A DNA stretch of 64,000 nt from Apteryx mantelli (GCF_036417845.1 NC_089984.1:29857447-29921446), one strand, 5' to 3'. Positions 33,401 through 48,200 are shown, counted from the stretch's first letter. Numbers and translations: made by a program. The notes: a model not told the origin generated them from the letters alone.

Positions 33401-35139
33401 CCCAGGGCCACCACCACACCTCTGCTGAGTTGCAGTGCCATTTAGGAGGATGTTTTTGCCATGGAAACATCTCCCTCCTAACAACAGATCTACCGGCTCA
33501 CGTCCCAAAAGCAGCCCAGCATTCATTAAACGGTAATTTGTGCTTCCGCGTGACAGAGACTGGAGTCAGCCTTCAGATCCTTTTTCCTTAACTTCTGGGT
33601 TAACCCACCAAAAGCGTCACATGTGCCCAGGGTTCCTCCCAGGTCTCCTCCATAAGGAATTATTGGTGGGATCTCCAGTTACACATAGCCTTTTTGAGTG
33701 CCCAGTGTTTTAGGTGAAATGTGCAACTCCTCTGCTCGTTTCTGTGTGTACCCAATCTTGCTCTGAAGTTAGAAGTCAACAAAGTTTCTCTCCAGCCTTC
33801 AGCAATTGACTTGCTTCTTGCTGGTACCTTCTCCTAGCACCTTTCAAAGCAGTTAATGTATCCAAAGTTTGATTTTTCTGCCCCCTACGTAATCAGATTT
33901 GGGGAAGCTGTGGTAAGATGCCTTGCAACCAGTTTTGGTCCTTATGTGTTTTTACACCAAGCTGCATCCACATCCTGGTATTTTAGCACTTCTCCTATTA
34001 GGAGACTTTATAAATGGTACTTTTAAGAGTCAGCTGAATTTCTTTGATTCATGTTTCTACATATCCATACAGCTATTTCACCTTTATTAAAAAAAAGAAA
34101 AGGGAGCTATTAAGGAGGACAGTGCAAAGCCAGCACACCAAATGCCAGGGCCGGGTTAATAACCTATGCATTACCTCCCAAACACCCAGGCTGTCTGGAG
34201 CCGGCCGCTGCTACCCCAATCGGGCTGACTCAGGTCTTCATCAGTCAGAAAAATGCAGCTCTGTGCAGACTCCCGCACGCCTCTTTTGGACAGCCCTTAA
34301 GATGAAGGGTCTGTCGACAGCCCCACACAGGAGTTAACCTGTCTTGGTTCGCACCCTGGAAGCGGGCTCGTTCCAGCCGCCCCTGCTGCGTTTTCCCGGG
34401 CCGTTTCGCTGTGTGCATGCGGCGCACGGTGTGTGGTTGGGGCCAGGCCAACCCTCCTAACCAGCCACAGCTGCATTTACATGCTTCAGGGAAAACGTGC
34501 AATATGAATACTGATAAATTGATCTCACGTGAAGGCTGTTCAATTCTCATCTCATGACTGGACAAGTACACTGCGTCCTCCCATGCCTGCTCCAGCAATG
34601 TCACTAAGCTGCTCCTTTGCAAGGACACTTCCGAGGCGAGGGAGCAGGCATTTGCAAGACACCCGTCATGATCATTTATTTATTCCTGTCGTTTCTGACC
34701 CCCAAGGTAAGAAGAACATTGCAGCACTGCAGGCACGAAACAACAAGCTTTGTAGGTCATATCAGTGTGCAAAGTACCATTAGGAACCACAGCACGAAGC
34801 AGCAATAATACTCCCTTTATTCCGCCATATACTTCAACACCATTTAAATAAACGTAAACAGCTATTTGTGGACAGGGCTTGTACGACACGTCTACTTAGG
34901 AACACAGGACTAAAATGGAGCAAGAGCAGTAAGTTTGTTATCTCCCCTATAAACAAGCCAGAATAACCACAGCACTGATAGGCTTAGTGACATGTCCAAG
35001 GGATCCTGGGCAAAAGAACAGCAGGGAAATCATTGTAAATCTTACACTCACAGATTTATGCACTATCCATTAAACTGCAGCTGCGAAACACAAGTCCTTT
35101 CCTGCCATCCTCCTCTCTGTGAAGGACAGCAGGGCGGGA

Positions 35140-35210
35140 AAACATCATAGGACTCAAAGATTGGAAAGCGACCTTCAAGAACCAATTGGATCATCTCTGA
35201 AAACTAGCGA
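35140..35210 (-). mobile_element. CR1 LINE 3'-end fragment, decayed
   Basis: The plus strand reads CATCATAGGACTCAAAGATT, then GGAAAGCGACCTTCAAGAACC, then GGATCATC. This matches the reverse complement of the CR1 3' end (repeated CATAGAAT octamer, then GGAAGGGACCTT and GATCATC), with many differences. Only the last ~70 bp remain, so it is an old, dead copy. Confidence 0.6.
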
Positions 35211-35877
35211 ACAGCCAACCTTGATAGCGTTCCTTGAATCCTTTCAGCAAATAATGACATTGATTGCCAAAAATTATCTGATAATGCAAAGCCAGTGAGA
35301 GATAGAGTGAGTCATCATCTCCCAAGCATATTTAACTCCCTTTTGTCTTTGCAATGACAAAAGTCACACTCTTAGCTGGAGCAGGGTGAGGTTGCCCCCA
35401 AGAGGCAAATCAGACACAGCAACTACAGAGAGAAAACACTGAGTTGTGATCTTAAGGTACAACATAAGAAGAATTAAAAAAAAAAAAACCACACTCGTAT
35501 GCTCTTATTTTCACTTCTCCAACAGGTGAAAACATCTAACCGATGGGGGGGGGAAGGGGAGAGGAAGAAGTTGTTTTCTGGTGTTTCATTGGGTTTTATT
35601 GAGTTCTACTGGAAAACCTGAACCATAAGACTTATTCTTGTTTTTCAGTCTTGCAGTGTTATTACAAAGATCAAAAAGGTCCCTGGGTTTTCCTCAGTGA
35701 CACATAGCATTTGATCCCACACACCTCACTAGCTTCCTCTGACCAAGGGCTTGCGTGCAACACCTTCAAGAGTAATTTCTGTCTCAGGAATGGAAGGAGG
35801 GAGACAATCATGAACATGATGGTGAGTTTGGGAACTGTGAGGGATTGCATGACACGAAAAGCCTCGACCGCCAATTT

Positions 35878-36345
35878 AAAATATAAAGGCAGCTCACCAC
35901 GTCAGACCAAAAGCCCAGCATCTTGGAGGAGTACAATAACAGGACAAATGTATGGGGACACCTCCCCAGCACGTTTTCTCATCCCTCAGGGATCTGCAGT
36001 TTGAAACCTTCTGTTTACAACACACTATTTTGTAGACCTTGATGGATTTTTCTGCCATCAAATACTTTCTCACCCTTCAAGCTTTTAGCATCCACAGCTT
36101 CCTGAGGCAAGGTCCACAGCTCCACTGTCTCCTTTTGTTTGCTTTGATCCTTCCTGCAAATAAAAGAACTAGAGAGTCTGAAGTCAAATTACAGAGTGGC
36201 ACTGAGTAACTACTCTCTATTTAGCTTTTTTTAGGCCATTTGATTTTACAGCTCTCTATCTTACTCCCTCACATTACACTTATTATCTATTTCCGGGCTG
36301 AAGAGCTCTAGCCTACTTAGGCAACTGCAATTTGCTTTACTCACA
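35878..36345 (-). mobile_element. Ancient CR1-type LINE 3' fragment
   Basis: Successive blocks follow the reverse complement of an old sauropsid CR1 3' region in order. These include GTCAGACCAAAAGCCCAGCA near 35910, the stretch around TTAGCATCCACAGCTTCC and GGCAAGGTCCACAG near 36090-36120, and GGGCTGAAGAGCTCTAGCC near 36297. The blocks are separated by diverged or inserted sequence, so the copy is old and long inactive. An (AC)n run abuts its end. The exact subfamily cannot be given without a library search. Confidence 0.65.
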
Positions 36346-36349
36346 TCCT

Positions 36350-36371
36350 ACACACACACACACACACACAC
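36350..36371 (+). repeat. (AC)n microsatellite
   Basis: Eleven AC dinucleotides, next to the CR1 fossil. Confidence 0.95.
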
Positions 36372-39300
36372 GCAGAGGTTCCCTCCCAAAGGAATAAACC
36401 TGCATCTGCAATATAGTCTACACTTCAGCCATGCCTCAAACTACTTTTCAGCAGGAAGGTTGAAATACCCCGGCTGGAGTTTTACCCAGGAGACTTACGG
36501 GCGCCTTGCAGGTCCTCCCCGCTCGGCAGGAGAGAAGAGCCCCATACCACCAGCAGCGAGTATGTGCTGCAGCACCCGAGGTTACTGTCAGTTCAAAAGC
36601 AGAAGTGTCATCTCCAAGATGACTGCCATGCTCACTCCTGCCAAACTCTTAATTATGAGGACAGCTGACACAGTTTCTCAGCAAACAGCACTCACGTACT
36701 GCAGGGGAAAACGGAATGAGGGCAAGAGAAAAATAGGCTATAGGAGAAAATCATCAACTGGAATGAAAAGCACGTTGTGCGGTGCAAACTTCATCACAAC
36801 AACGCTGGGGCCCAAATACTGAAAAAACAGGTTAGTACACAGGGGAGGCAGGAAACGTTCAGCAAACGTGTAAGAGGAGTGAGAGACAGTGCAGCAGCAG
36901 CTAAGCGACTCTCATCTGCCAGGCCTTTCCCCACAGCTTGGGTTAAGGCAGAGTATCCAGATTCACGGTTTCCAAGCATGCAAATGAATGCATCTATGCA
37001 AGAGCCTGAATGATGCTGTCTGAAGAGCCCACAGCTGCCCTGCACGATTTACAGTGCCTTTACAAAAGCCTGCAGCGTGAATAAAACAGGAAACTTAGTG
37101 CCTAGCCATCCCCTCCCCACCACCAAGCCTGATGACTTTATGCTATTATTTTTATTCTAACCACTGCCTGATGGTCAGGCCGGAAAGGAAATGGACCTCC
37201 CGCTACTGCTTAGGCTGTAAGAGCCAGGCCTTTAATCTCCGAGTAGGATTTAAGAAGAGAGAGCCAGACACCAAGCTGCAATGCCATCAAGCCTTTAAGC
37301 CAAGCCACAGTTCACAGCACTTGCTACTCTAGTGAAGGACTCTCACCCAGTAACACAAAAGCGGCAAACATCCATTTACACTGCTTTTCTCTGAAGCACA
37401 GAAGTAACATTGCTCACCCAGACTCAAGTGAAGGAAAACGCAAAGGAAAACACTGGGAAAAGGGTGTGTGAAACTGGCCTCTCATCCTGTGGCCAGCAGC
37501 TCTCCCCTCTCCATACCATATGGGTCACACCTGCTTTAGAAAGCTCCAGGCCTCCCCCCCAAGCTGACAGCAAAGATTAAGCAGCTTTGATGACCATCAA
37601 GGGAACACTCTGAGTTACCGTCCCCTCCCCTATTACTTAGCACCTACATGAAATTGGGGGAAGGGGGGAACAGGAAAGCCAAAGAAGAAACGCCACTAAC
37701 AGCTTACCATGCAGTGGTAGGGGAGACATTCAAAAAGGTACAACACATCCAAATCCTGCTTAAAGACCACATGAAAATAAATTCTGAAAGGCAGCTCCAG
37801 CACACAGCTTGCAAACACAAAGTATGGGGAACAGCTGTCAGCACCCAGGCCAAAACACCAAGAGAGGAAGATAGGAGTGTTTTGCCTCTCTCACCACCCA
37901 GCACTACCTTTGATACAGGATTAAGTATTCCCTCTCAACTTCCTTAGTGCAAAGATGAAGAAATATTGTCTGAAAGAAGCAGAACTCAGGCAAAACTAAA
38001 GAGTAAATCTGTAAGGAGAAGCCCTTCTAGGAATTTACCTTCTCTAGCAACCCTCCCATCAGCAGCCCACATTACCCCACAGCACTGAAAGTCCTTCTCA
38101 ATACCAAGATAAAATTGGGTCCCATCAGTTAAGCTGGCAAAGCATCCACAAGGCAAAACACCAAGGTATTTTACACCCCAGGGGAAGATGAAGGAAAAAA
38201 AAAAAAAGATATTTTGAGCCTCACGAAGAGTGTTCAGATAACACAAACCACAGGGAACGTGCTAAATCCACTAATGATGGTCTGACCTCTCTGGGCAGCT
38301 CCTTTGTCCATGCTGTGTTCACCAAGGGCAAGGTATGCACTGCACAGCCCTCTGGAAGCTTTAATTAAGTCAGGATCCCACAGTGGCTTTCCTCAGCTCT
38401 GCAGACTCCCACAAGCTCATCAGACCTGTTCTCTGCTCTCCAGGCTGGCTTCTCTTCTCTTTTTCATGACACCGAAACAAACACTAATATTCCAGTGCCA
38501 ACAGCTGTTCCTCAGGCACAATGGGTTTTTTTCCACTGGGAATATTCAGGCAAAAATAAGTTTCTCAAGAGCTCGTAAGACCATGGAAAGAGCTCCCAGA
38601 AAAAATAGGAGGGGCATCTCCAGCAGCACCCTTTCAGATCTGCTTCTTCCAGTGGAAAATAAAGTTACTCAGACACTAAAAGCCAGTTGAAGAGAAAAAC
38701 TACCAAGCCAGGGATACTGTACTACATATACAGTTCCCCTCCCTGGGAAAGGAGAAGAAAAACAAACATACACCACCAGTGTTAATACTGTGGTTTGAAG
38801 CGCTCCTGCCAGTGATGGGGCCAGCCGAAGAATCCCCTGTGGAACGCAGCCACCTGCAGGCATTCGCTTGAATCTCCAAGGACAGTGTAGTCTCCCTCTC
38901 AGTCCACGCGGCTGGTGTCCATCCCTGGGCCAGGGCATCTCTGAAGACCCAGAGGTGGCAGCTAGACAACGCTGAGCACAGGCACCCTTGATGAAGTCAG
39001 AGTTGGCTTGCCTGTGTCAGATTAACCCTGCACCATCCATCCATCATTATTAAAGAGGGTCTTTTCCCACTACCTCTAAAATCCTATCCTGTAGCAATTT
39101 TACCAGCTACTCTGTCAGAAAGAACGGCACATTTTGAGTCATCTGAACTTCCCAATGGGATTCTCAGCTCACCTACCAGCTTTAGGGATTTCAGAGAGGC
39201 CCTGCAACCACTACATCAATGAAGCATACATGTCCTGCTGATCTGCAGCCAGACCTACCTGCAAGTCATTAATCACTTCTGAAAACCCCATCCATCACTC

Positions 39301-40089
39301 TGCTGCACAACGGGAACAGTGAGAATAAGAGACGTGCAAACAACTTTGCTGGCAGGTTTCTTCAACTTAAAAAGTCACACAGAAGCTTGTCAGAAAAAAA
39401 AAATTACAAAGACCATAAATGTGTATTTTAAAGTTAGCCTTTAATTTCTGGACTGTGATTACTGCAATAAAGTGCACCTAATTGCAAATGAAATGAGATA
39501 ACATGGCTCTTAATACAGCTAGCATAATATCAAAAGATAAACCTCAGTGCAAAATGCTTATCTGAAGACAACCAAAGTAGTTAAGACATTTACTGTGCAA
39601 TCAGCCTTTTTCAATATATGTAACTTCTGGCTGGGAGCCAGTAAATGAGCCAGCAAAACGCAACAGCAACAGGTTTGCTATTTCATTTCCAGGAGTCCTG
39701 AAGCAGCACTCAGCTCAGCAGTCCCTTGCAAGACTCTGCAGCAACGCTTTGGGATCATCTCTGTAAAGATACTGATGGGCTCCAGTGGAATCAGGATCCA
39801 GACTTAAGCAGCTGGGAAATTATTAGTCAGCTACAAAATGGATGGAAGAGAGTCTGGAGCAACTGGGAGCCAGAGAGAGAGGGAAAATGCCAGAATATAT
39901 ACAGAGGCATCAAGGAGGAAAACACAGAACTGGCTGAGCTAGGAATTACTTCAAGACTTTCTCCATTTATAGTAAGCTAATCAGCTGTGAACCTAAGAAC
40001 TACAATGACCGCAGTGTGCCTGAAATAGGACCTGCAGCCATTTTTTGTGAACTAGAAGTTGATGCGTGCCCATTTTATGCAGAGACATT

Positions 40090-42229
40090 TAATTAGAAAA
40101 GTATGTCTATTTTTATTTTTCATTGGTCTGTTAAATAAAAGAAATTTCAAAGTGGTTATTTAGTTTGGAAAAAAAACCCAGCAGTTTCAGTGTGCTTTGA
40201 ACTGCAATACAAAAGCTGTTCATCTAAACCCCACCCCTTTCCTTCCCCAAAATGTACAGGACAGTAACTTCAGCTTTACATAGTAAGAAAATATATACAC
40301 ATTAGATACAGTAAACATTCTGTACTTTTGAAACTTTATACAACGTTAGTGAGAAAAATATAAACATTAATAAAATTACATAAAATATATTCACACAGTA
40401 ACCAACTGCTACCAGGGAGGAGGCTGATACACTATCAAAGACAGACAGAGCACAGGATGGCATTGCCATCCCTATACAACACCAAGTAATTTTTTAGCCT
40501 AAAGCAGTTCTATTGCCAAACAAAGATACCCTTTGAGGTAGATTCTTCCAATTCTTAAATGACATGTTGAGATAAAAAAGGGGTTTTGTTTCTCTTCCTG
40601 AATATTGCCATCAGCGTAAGTCTTGTTCTAACAAAGATAAGCTGATTATCCTGTGAAGGGTACAGAGATGCTGCAGTTTTAGGCTAATTCACTAACGCTT
40701 GAAATGAAAGACAAAACATTTAATATGAACTTGCAAATAAAATAACTTCCCTATAAGTCATGTGTCTATTCTATAGCAGTTCCTTTATATATAATGTACA
40801 TATTTAAATTTGGAGGGGGGGGTTGTTTGTTTTTATTTTTTTTAAACTTTGAGACTTATTTTACCTTCTCATTTTGAAAAGTTGTAGTGAGTCTATCATA
40901 CAAAACAAGACAGGGTAATCTACAAAAATTAAAAGGAAACAGTATTATAAAATGCACATGTAGCTATTATTAAAAATCTCACTTTTTAGGGGAATCCCAG
41001 TTGGTGCTTCTATCCAATACCTTAATTTATTGTTCATATATACACACATCCTACAGACAAAACACAGTGTAAGATTTAAATGATGGCATTTGCACAGAAA
41101 GCATAAAAGGAGACAGCATTTTCCTTCGGTTATTCCACAAACAGCTCTTGGAGCTTTGAGCACACATTGTATATGTGACAACACCTGGCACACAGGATTT
41201 CAGACTTCATATGGCTTTCACAGTTATTCTTACATATACGGGCCAAACGCTTGCTATCTTCTCAAATCTCCATTGTGTTGATATCCTAGGAATAGTATTT
41301 TCTCCATTTAAAGAAAGGTGCTGAAGCCAGATAACAAATACAGGTAAACTTGTATCTTAAAGAGCAGTACAACGATACCACCCACGTAACAAGATCCCCT
41401 TCATAATATGGTCTTAGAGAATCACTTCCTGCACAGTCACATTCACTGTATAAAGATGAGGAAGTTAAAATGAATGCATTGCTGTAATGAAAGATTCTGT
41501 TCCGTTATCCGATAACCCACAGCCATGAAGCAAAGCATCATCCAGTTAACTACCTGTTGGGGCACAGGCACTGCTCAGCTCTGCTTCCACCCTCAAGCAA
41601 AGAAGAGGGCAGTCACTTGCTCACACACAACTGCTGTGTTTTGCACTATTCAGAGACACTGGATGGTCACGCCGATTCTGCTTTGCAGATAAACATGTGC
41701 AGGCAACTCCATTACACAGCCCAATTCTGAACTATTTCCTCACCTGCTCGCAACAGCAGAGACCTAATGCTGTTTCAGAACTCACATTTCATTTCATAGG
41801 GCAGTTCTCTTTCCTAGTCATGTTGAACCAATACTTACAGGTGCATACAGGCAAGAAAACTAGACATTTTCAAAGACCTTATGTATTGGTGATTAACAAT
41901 AGAAACCAAATGAGAAAGCTTCCCTCAGCTTTCAATACGATAAAAAATTACTGGCTAATTCAGTCATGGCTATAGAAAGGACTGATTTTTTTTTTCCACT
42001 TTACTCCATTCATTTTTTCAGAAGTAGCATATTGGTAATAAATGCAATTCCAATCAAATTGTATAGTTGTGTTTTCAGTATTTGCCTGAACCAAAGTCAA
42101 GCCTTAATTCAGGTATCTGATTTCCTCTGTTCCAACCAAGGTGTAGCTCCATTCACTCTACATCTTCCTTGGCTTCAGAAAAGATCCTTGTTCAATTTTT
42201 CTGCTATTTTCCCTGAACTAGGCAAGGTT
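40090..42229 (-). other. SLF2: Probable SLF2 3' untranslated region
   Basis: AT-rich sequence follows the SLF2 stop codon. Minus-strand AATAAA hexamers occur at 41026-41031, 40832-40837 and 40112-40117; I take the last as the likely outer limit. Which is used cannot be decided from sequence. Confidence 0.4.
40112..40117 (-). terminator. SLF2: Candidate distal SLF2 poly(A) signal
   Basis: AATAAA on the minus strand within an A/T-rich tract about 2.1 kb after the stop. Alternatives are at 40832 and 41026. Confidence 0.35.
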
Positions 42230-45200
42230 TCACAAATCTGGCTCCCAGAAATCATGCAGTTTTCCCTAAAGAGTAAAAACAAAATAGAAAACAACTCAGA
42301 AAAATCAAAGATACCTTGAGAGTAAAGCAGGCAACTGTTTAGCTTGAGATCACCCTGTTGTGCTACAAGTCCCTAGAACTCCATTTGGAAACACTTGTCA
42401 GTGAACAGCCAGTTTCCCCATGTGTGAATCAAACCCAAATATCTTTGAAAAAACAACTTTAAAACAATTGTATCATTAACCATTTTCATCAACCAGTAAG
42501 TAGCTTCTGCAACGATGTGCTACTACTATCCAATTCCCTTCCTGCTACGTAACAAGAAACCTTACCCACATTACAAATTATATCTTTTTGCTCACTGCTG
42601 AGAATGACTAATATGCTTTACAGATGAATGTTTAATTATACAAATTTTAACTGAAATTAATACTAAGCATATATGCATTTTTTAAACTTTATGTAAGAGA
42701 TATGCTAGATTACTAGAAAGCTAAGCAAAAATTTTAAGACAAGTAGCTTTACATTCCAGGACAGGACTTAAACGGATGGAATCTGATCACGCCTGTCAAC
42801 CCTAGACTGGTAGAAACAGCTCTGAGCTCTTGATATCAGTAAGGATTATCCATCTATTCCACCCAAGGCCAGCTAGATATCATGAAGGCAAATAATTATG
42901 AAAGACTACTCATGTAACTATTTATTATTGCATACCTTTACAGAGTATGAAAGTTTTCAGTGCAAGAAATTAGACATATTCAAAGAGGAAAAAGGATTAT
43001 CAAAGGCTGTTAAATACAAAGGTAGCCAAAACCTTGGACTCAGGTAGTCTCCAGGTCACACACTGCTAGACAATAGCAGGAAGTGCATCGCTGCATTCCT
43101 GCCACACACAAACTCCTTTCCAAAGCATCTGCTAATGACTATAATGAGAGACAGGCGCTTTGATTTGACTCAGTACTAGCATTTTTAAGGGGTTAGGTAG
43201 CTATTTTCAAAAAACAGCACTTTTAAGGATATAGATGAAATCTTGTTTTTCACTTAAGTTAAAGAACTTTAACAGAAGACTATGCTACGATATCTGAGTG
43301 TATTCCACAGCCACACTATGAAGCAAAAAAAAAAAAAAATTTTAAGACTGTACTATTTTCTAATGCTAAGGAATGAGTCAGATGCACCCTGCAATATGAA
43401 AAGAAAAAAGGTTTCATTACAGTACCTGAGTAGGCCGAGTGTTTTGTATCATATCTTGCCATTTGCCATATATCCTAGCAACCAAGTCTTTCACCTGCAA
43501 ATGCAGATTGATTAGTTTAGCCACTTAAGAAAGAAAGAAAGAAAAAAAAAAAACCCAAACCCAACCCCTCCCCACACAGACAACAACATTTACAGGGAGG
43601 GAGCAGTTTTAGAACTGGCACACAGAATACCACCACCTCAATTCCTACCAGAACCAGGGAATTTTGGACTTTTAAAAGTCATGTACTTCCACACAAACAC
43701 ATTATAGGCAGATGATTTCCTATGTAAGTGTTCAGAATCAGCATGCAAGCCTCCGATCTCTAAACACCCATCTCATCCCTCGGGTAAGTTGGGTTTGTAA
43801 CAGAAATCTGACAGGTCACAACTGGAAAAGATGTCTGCAACAGCAGTCGTGGAGGCCAGCTACGCAGTGCTGTGCAGTCTGCCTCTGAGAGGAATTCCTG
43901 ATACATAAAATCTCACTTTTCATAACCAATTACAAGCAGGTGTTTAATACAAGCCATTCAGAACTAAGATTTGTTTCATATGCTGTATAAAAACCAGCAC
44001 AGTGGTGCCCTCTGGAAGTTACTGTACTATCATACAAATAAAAGAAGTGATGGGGAAAAGCAGAGAGTGGATTTTTCCCTTCCTGCACAAGGGCAATAGA
44101 AAGAAAAGAGGCAGGGAACCGCAATACAAAAATTCAAGGCAAGATTCATTAACTTGTGAGGGGGACCCATGCTCTATTAATTAGGCTGAATAAAAGAGGT
44201 CCTTCTTGAGTGGTAAGAATGCACATAAGTGCAAATGTTTGATTTAAAGCTGAAAAAGCCAAGGCTTTTCAAAGTCTAGCTCTGTCACTTTATCAGTGAT
44301 CTGATGTGGCTTGCTACAGCAGCATGTAAAGCATGGAAGTCTTAGAATTAGGACTATTATTAGTCAGCCACACACCACAAAGCAAAGGAAAGGCAATCAT
44401 CCAAGCCTGATGCTACATTATATAGTATTGGCTTAAATCCACAACTTTAACTCACTGTTCTAAAAATAAAGACAGACATGCAAGAGAATCAGGCTAGTTT
44501 CTCAGTCCTGTTTATCCTGCCCCGCATATAGCCTCTGCTCTTAAAAGCAGAAGATTGCTTCCTTCAATGATCATCAGCTACCAGGAAAAGAAAAGAGCAG
44601 TTGTGTGGGTCCTAAAAGTCAAGACGCCTGGGCTAAAAGGAAAATAAGCACATTACAGTTGTCAGTGTCTCGTTAGCAATAAGAGTATTTTCAGTACATT
44701 AAAATGGGTGCATAAATATGTAGGTATACAGGCATAATGCAGATAGAGAAACTAGGAAAAAGAAACCTGTGGGGAATTCTTAGAACTTCCAGCACTGGGA
44801 TGAGGGAACAACACAAATCAGGAACACTTAAAAGAAAATCCCAGCAACAACAAAAACTTACCTTAGATCGATAAAACAGCCTTGCATCTTCCCTAATATC
44901 ACATTTTATGTGCTTATCTAAGGCACCACAAAGCTTCAGTAAGTGTTGCTAAATAAAAACAAAAATATACACCTTTTAAATCCTTCACATTGAAGCTAAA
45001 AAATTTCTCAAATATTATTTCAATTTAAAAACGATATGCTTCTGTTCAAAATTTCCCCCAAAGTATACATTAAGGAACAGGGAAAGGAAATAAAAAAAAC
45101 TGATCAGAAGATCTTCTGTCAGTTGCTGATATGCACCTGGTAAACCATGTCTAAGAACTTAAAATAATAGTTCACAGTTGTATCAGAGCAGAATCGTGTC

Positions 45201-48200
45201 ACAAATTTTAGAGTTCCTGCTAGCTAAGTTATAAGACCCTCGTGCCCCCAAAGTAGCAAGAACGGTACCATTCAAATATTTTTTCAATAAAAAACGTTCT
45301 GAATTTACAACAGCTAAAAATAACATTTTCAGCAATAACAACACAGTTCATTTTCTTTTGCAGTCCACAGGAATTGGAGTAGCAGGTAAAACATACTCAG
45401 GGTTTATGCACTGGCCTTTCATTTCTCTAATTTTCTGATGACTTTTATAAAGCTTTTTTGCAACTTCATAATCTCTTAACAACAGATCCCAAGATCTCTG
45501 ACTTTCTGTGAGTTTCTTCATAAAATTCCTGTTTTCAATCCCTCACTGAACTGCTGTAAAGAGGCTCCATTCTGTAGAACAAGTGAAACACGCCAAAATT
45601 CTACTTTTGAGCTTCTGTGAGTGTCTCAAGAACATGACAATTTACCCATCCAATTGGCAGAGGACCAGCACTGAAACAGTAATATAGATTTTTACACAAA
45701 GCCTAGCCTGCGTGATATTCATGTACTGTCCAGTTCAGCCACGCACCTCTTTCATTTGGTTACCAAGTCAATGACTAAGAGGCTCTTTCTTCAATAAGAA
45801 ATTCTAGGACATCACTTTCTCTTTTTCTAACCAAGTTCTCCACAAACTTCAGAAAGACAGTTGGAAAAAACAAACCTCAGACCACCATCACAATAGAATC
45901 ATTTCCTTTACCAAAGACAATTTTGCTTCAGATTACACTCTATAATAATCTTTTTGCACTTGAGTAGGAAACAGAGACGCTTAAGCCCCAAGACGTAAGC
46001 AAACATCACTACTTTGCCTCTGTCTTAAAGAGTTCATAGTACAGACATATTTCTTAGTAGCCAAGGGCAGTTCCACAGGGCAGAAGATGTACACAAACGC
46101 CTTGCAACAAGCAACTCACTGTAGAAGATCACAGAAATCTGAATAGGATTACTGAAAGGTTAAACAGGTGATATTAGTTAATGTTCACATCAGATGGTGC
46201 AAGGGAGCTATCACTACAGAGAACAGAAGACATAAGGTCTTAGTCTTCACCTGATGCACGGCTGCACTCCACCACTTAACAATACTTCACTATGTACTTA
46301 AAACTGTTGGTGCGTTTGAGCAAACAGTATTTTACTAGATATTTTCAAAATGTTTTTCTTCTAGAATGCAAAATTTCAACTCAATTTAGAAAGTCCATAG
46401 GATCTTTGGAGCTCTTAGAATTTCTGTGTCGAGTTAATCTGCAGTAACTTTCAGAGAAAGATAACAAAATATGTGTCTTCTGATCCAAAGTCAAATGCAA
46501 AAGAGGTCTCTGTATTCATTTAGCCTCAGAACAAGTTTCCCCCAGTGCAGGTATCCTCTGGTGATCTTTTATCACATGATAGCTCTTATCAAGATAGACC
46601 AAAAACACATGATAATTAGTCTTTTAAAATCTAAAGATCTAGCCACCAAAGTTACTTACCCTTTGGTTAGAATTTACAACGTCAAAGAAACTAGCTTCGC
46701 TGACTAGATGAAGGAGGATGTAGATTAGGTAGTATGTCTAAAGAGAAATCAACAAAACTTTAGCATTCAAAGCACAAACATAACTGTTCACATTTAAATA
46801 CAGCATGATCCTTGCTTTCTGGAATGATTCAATGTTATGTCCCTACTGGAATCCTCCAATGGCCAATTCAATGGACATGTACATCTACACATTTGCCCAA
46901 AAAACTAATTTGAAACAGTATATTTAAATGTTTGTAAGTAACATTTTAAAACAGTATTACACTGTTTAAAGTTACCTAAGTTAGCTACAAGGCTTTCTGT
47001 AGTTTTAATTATTGAAAATTAAATTTACCAGTTGGCTTTGTTTTCCTGCCATCTACATTCAGATCAAAATATTTGCTAAGAGATTTCTTGGTAGACTCAA
47101 ATAAACAAACCAATACCTAATTTTCAGCTGGCTGGAAATACTAAACCTTTACCAGGTTACCTTTCTAGTATGGGTTTATAAGAAAAGGTTCATGAAAATA
47201 TCTTATTCTGAAGCCTGTAGGTGGAAGGTCCGGCCCCACATCTATCAGTTCCCACTGATCACACCAGAAGGGAGGAAAGATGGTCCTGTGATTATAACGT
47301 GGTTGGAAGACAGGACTAAAAACATCCAGGTGACTTAGCCACATCGAAAATATGACTGTCTCTGACTGTAACATAACCTAACACAGCTTCCTTTGTCATA
47401 TACTGTTTCTTTCCTTCCTCCGTAACTATAAGCAAAATGGAATATGGGTAATATTTTTAACCTATACAAATGAAGAGCAAAATAACTACAAAATACTGTA
47501 AGCCATTATACGTACAGAACTGCCTTCAAACAATTAACAGAAGTTAAAAGAAATGTTCTCAAATTTTTGGAAAATGCATAAAAAGACAAATGCAAAAATC
47601 TGCTATTAACGACATACCTGCTGTTCTAGTTCTGTATGAAGGTGCTCTCCACTGACATCATTCTGCTGCTCTAATCTTTCTCTTGTCCTCTTTAGTAGAC
47701 TAGAAGGTTTCATGTACACCAGATACTGACGCAGAAGAGACATCTACGGATAAAACAAATACCTCAAGAAATTGGACTGGTCTACTGACACTGGAAAATT
47801 TGATACACAGTGCCATTGCAATATTATTTATTCACTAAGACAAGAACATCTATAAAAGAGATTTCCAATTAAAATGGAGGTTTTCATGCTCCAGGTAGTT
47901 TTTGACTATTCACAAATTCAAGTGTTTGTGTGTTGCCTTATTAAAACATCAACCCTAAGGAAACAAAGAGTGATTTTACAGAAGACCAAAAGGAAGACAG
48001 AAAGAAGCACAGAACTATTTCCAATGTCCAAAATGAATGTTTAGGCACATCCATAACACCGCTCTTAAAAACTGCAGAATTTGCAGGTTATACATATGTG
48101 TAAACATACTTCTGATACTAATCAGAACTAAAAGTTACTAATCTGACATTTTTCAGGCTTCTTAAGGGGAAAAGAGGCTTACAGTATTAAGACATAAAAC

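Larger units (their letters stand above)
32400..40085. other. AT-rich intergenic region between SEMA4G and SLF2
   Basis: Composition falls steeply between ~32.3 and 33.6 kb, and the rest is A/T-rich. I recognise two CR1 fossils and an (AC)n run. No exon or RNA gene could be supported. The part nearest 40 kb may include distal SLF2 3' UTR. Confidence 0.7.
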
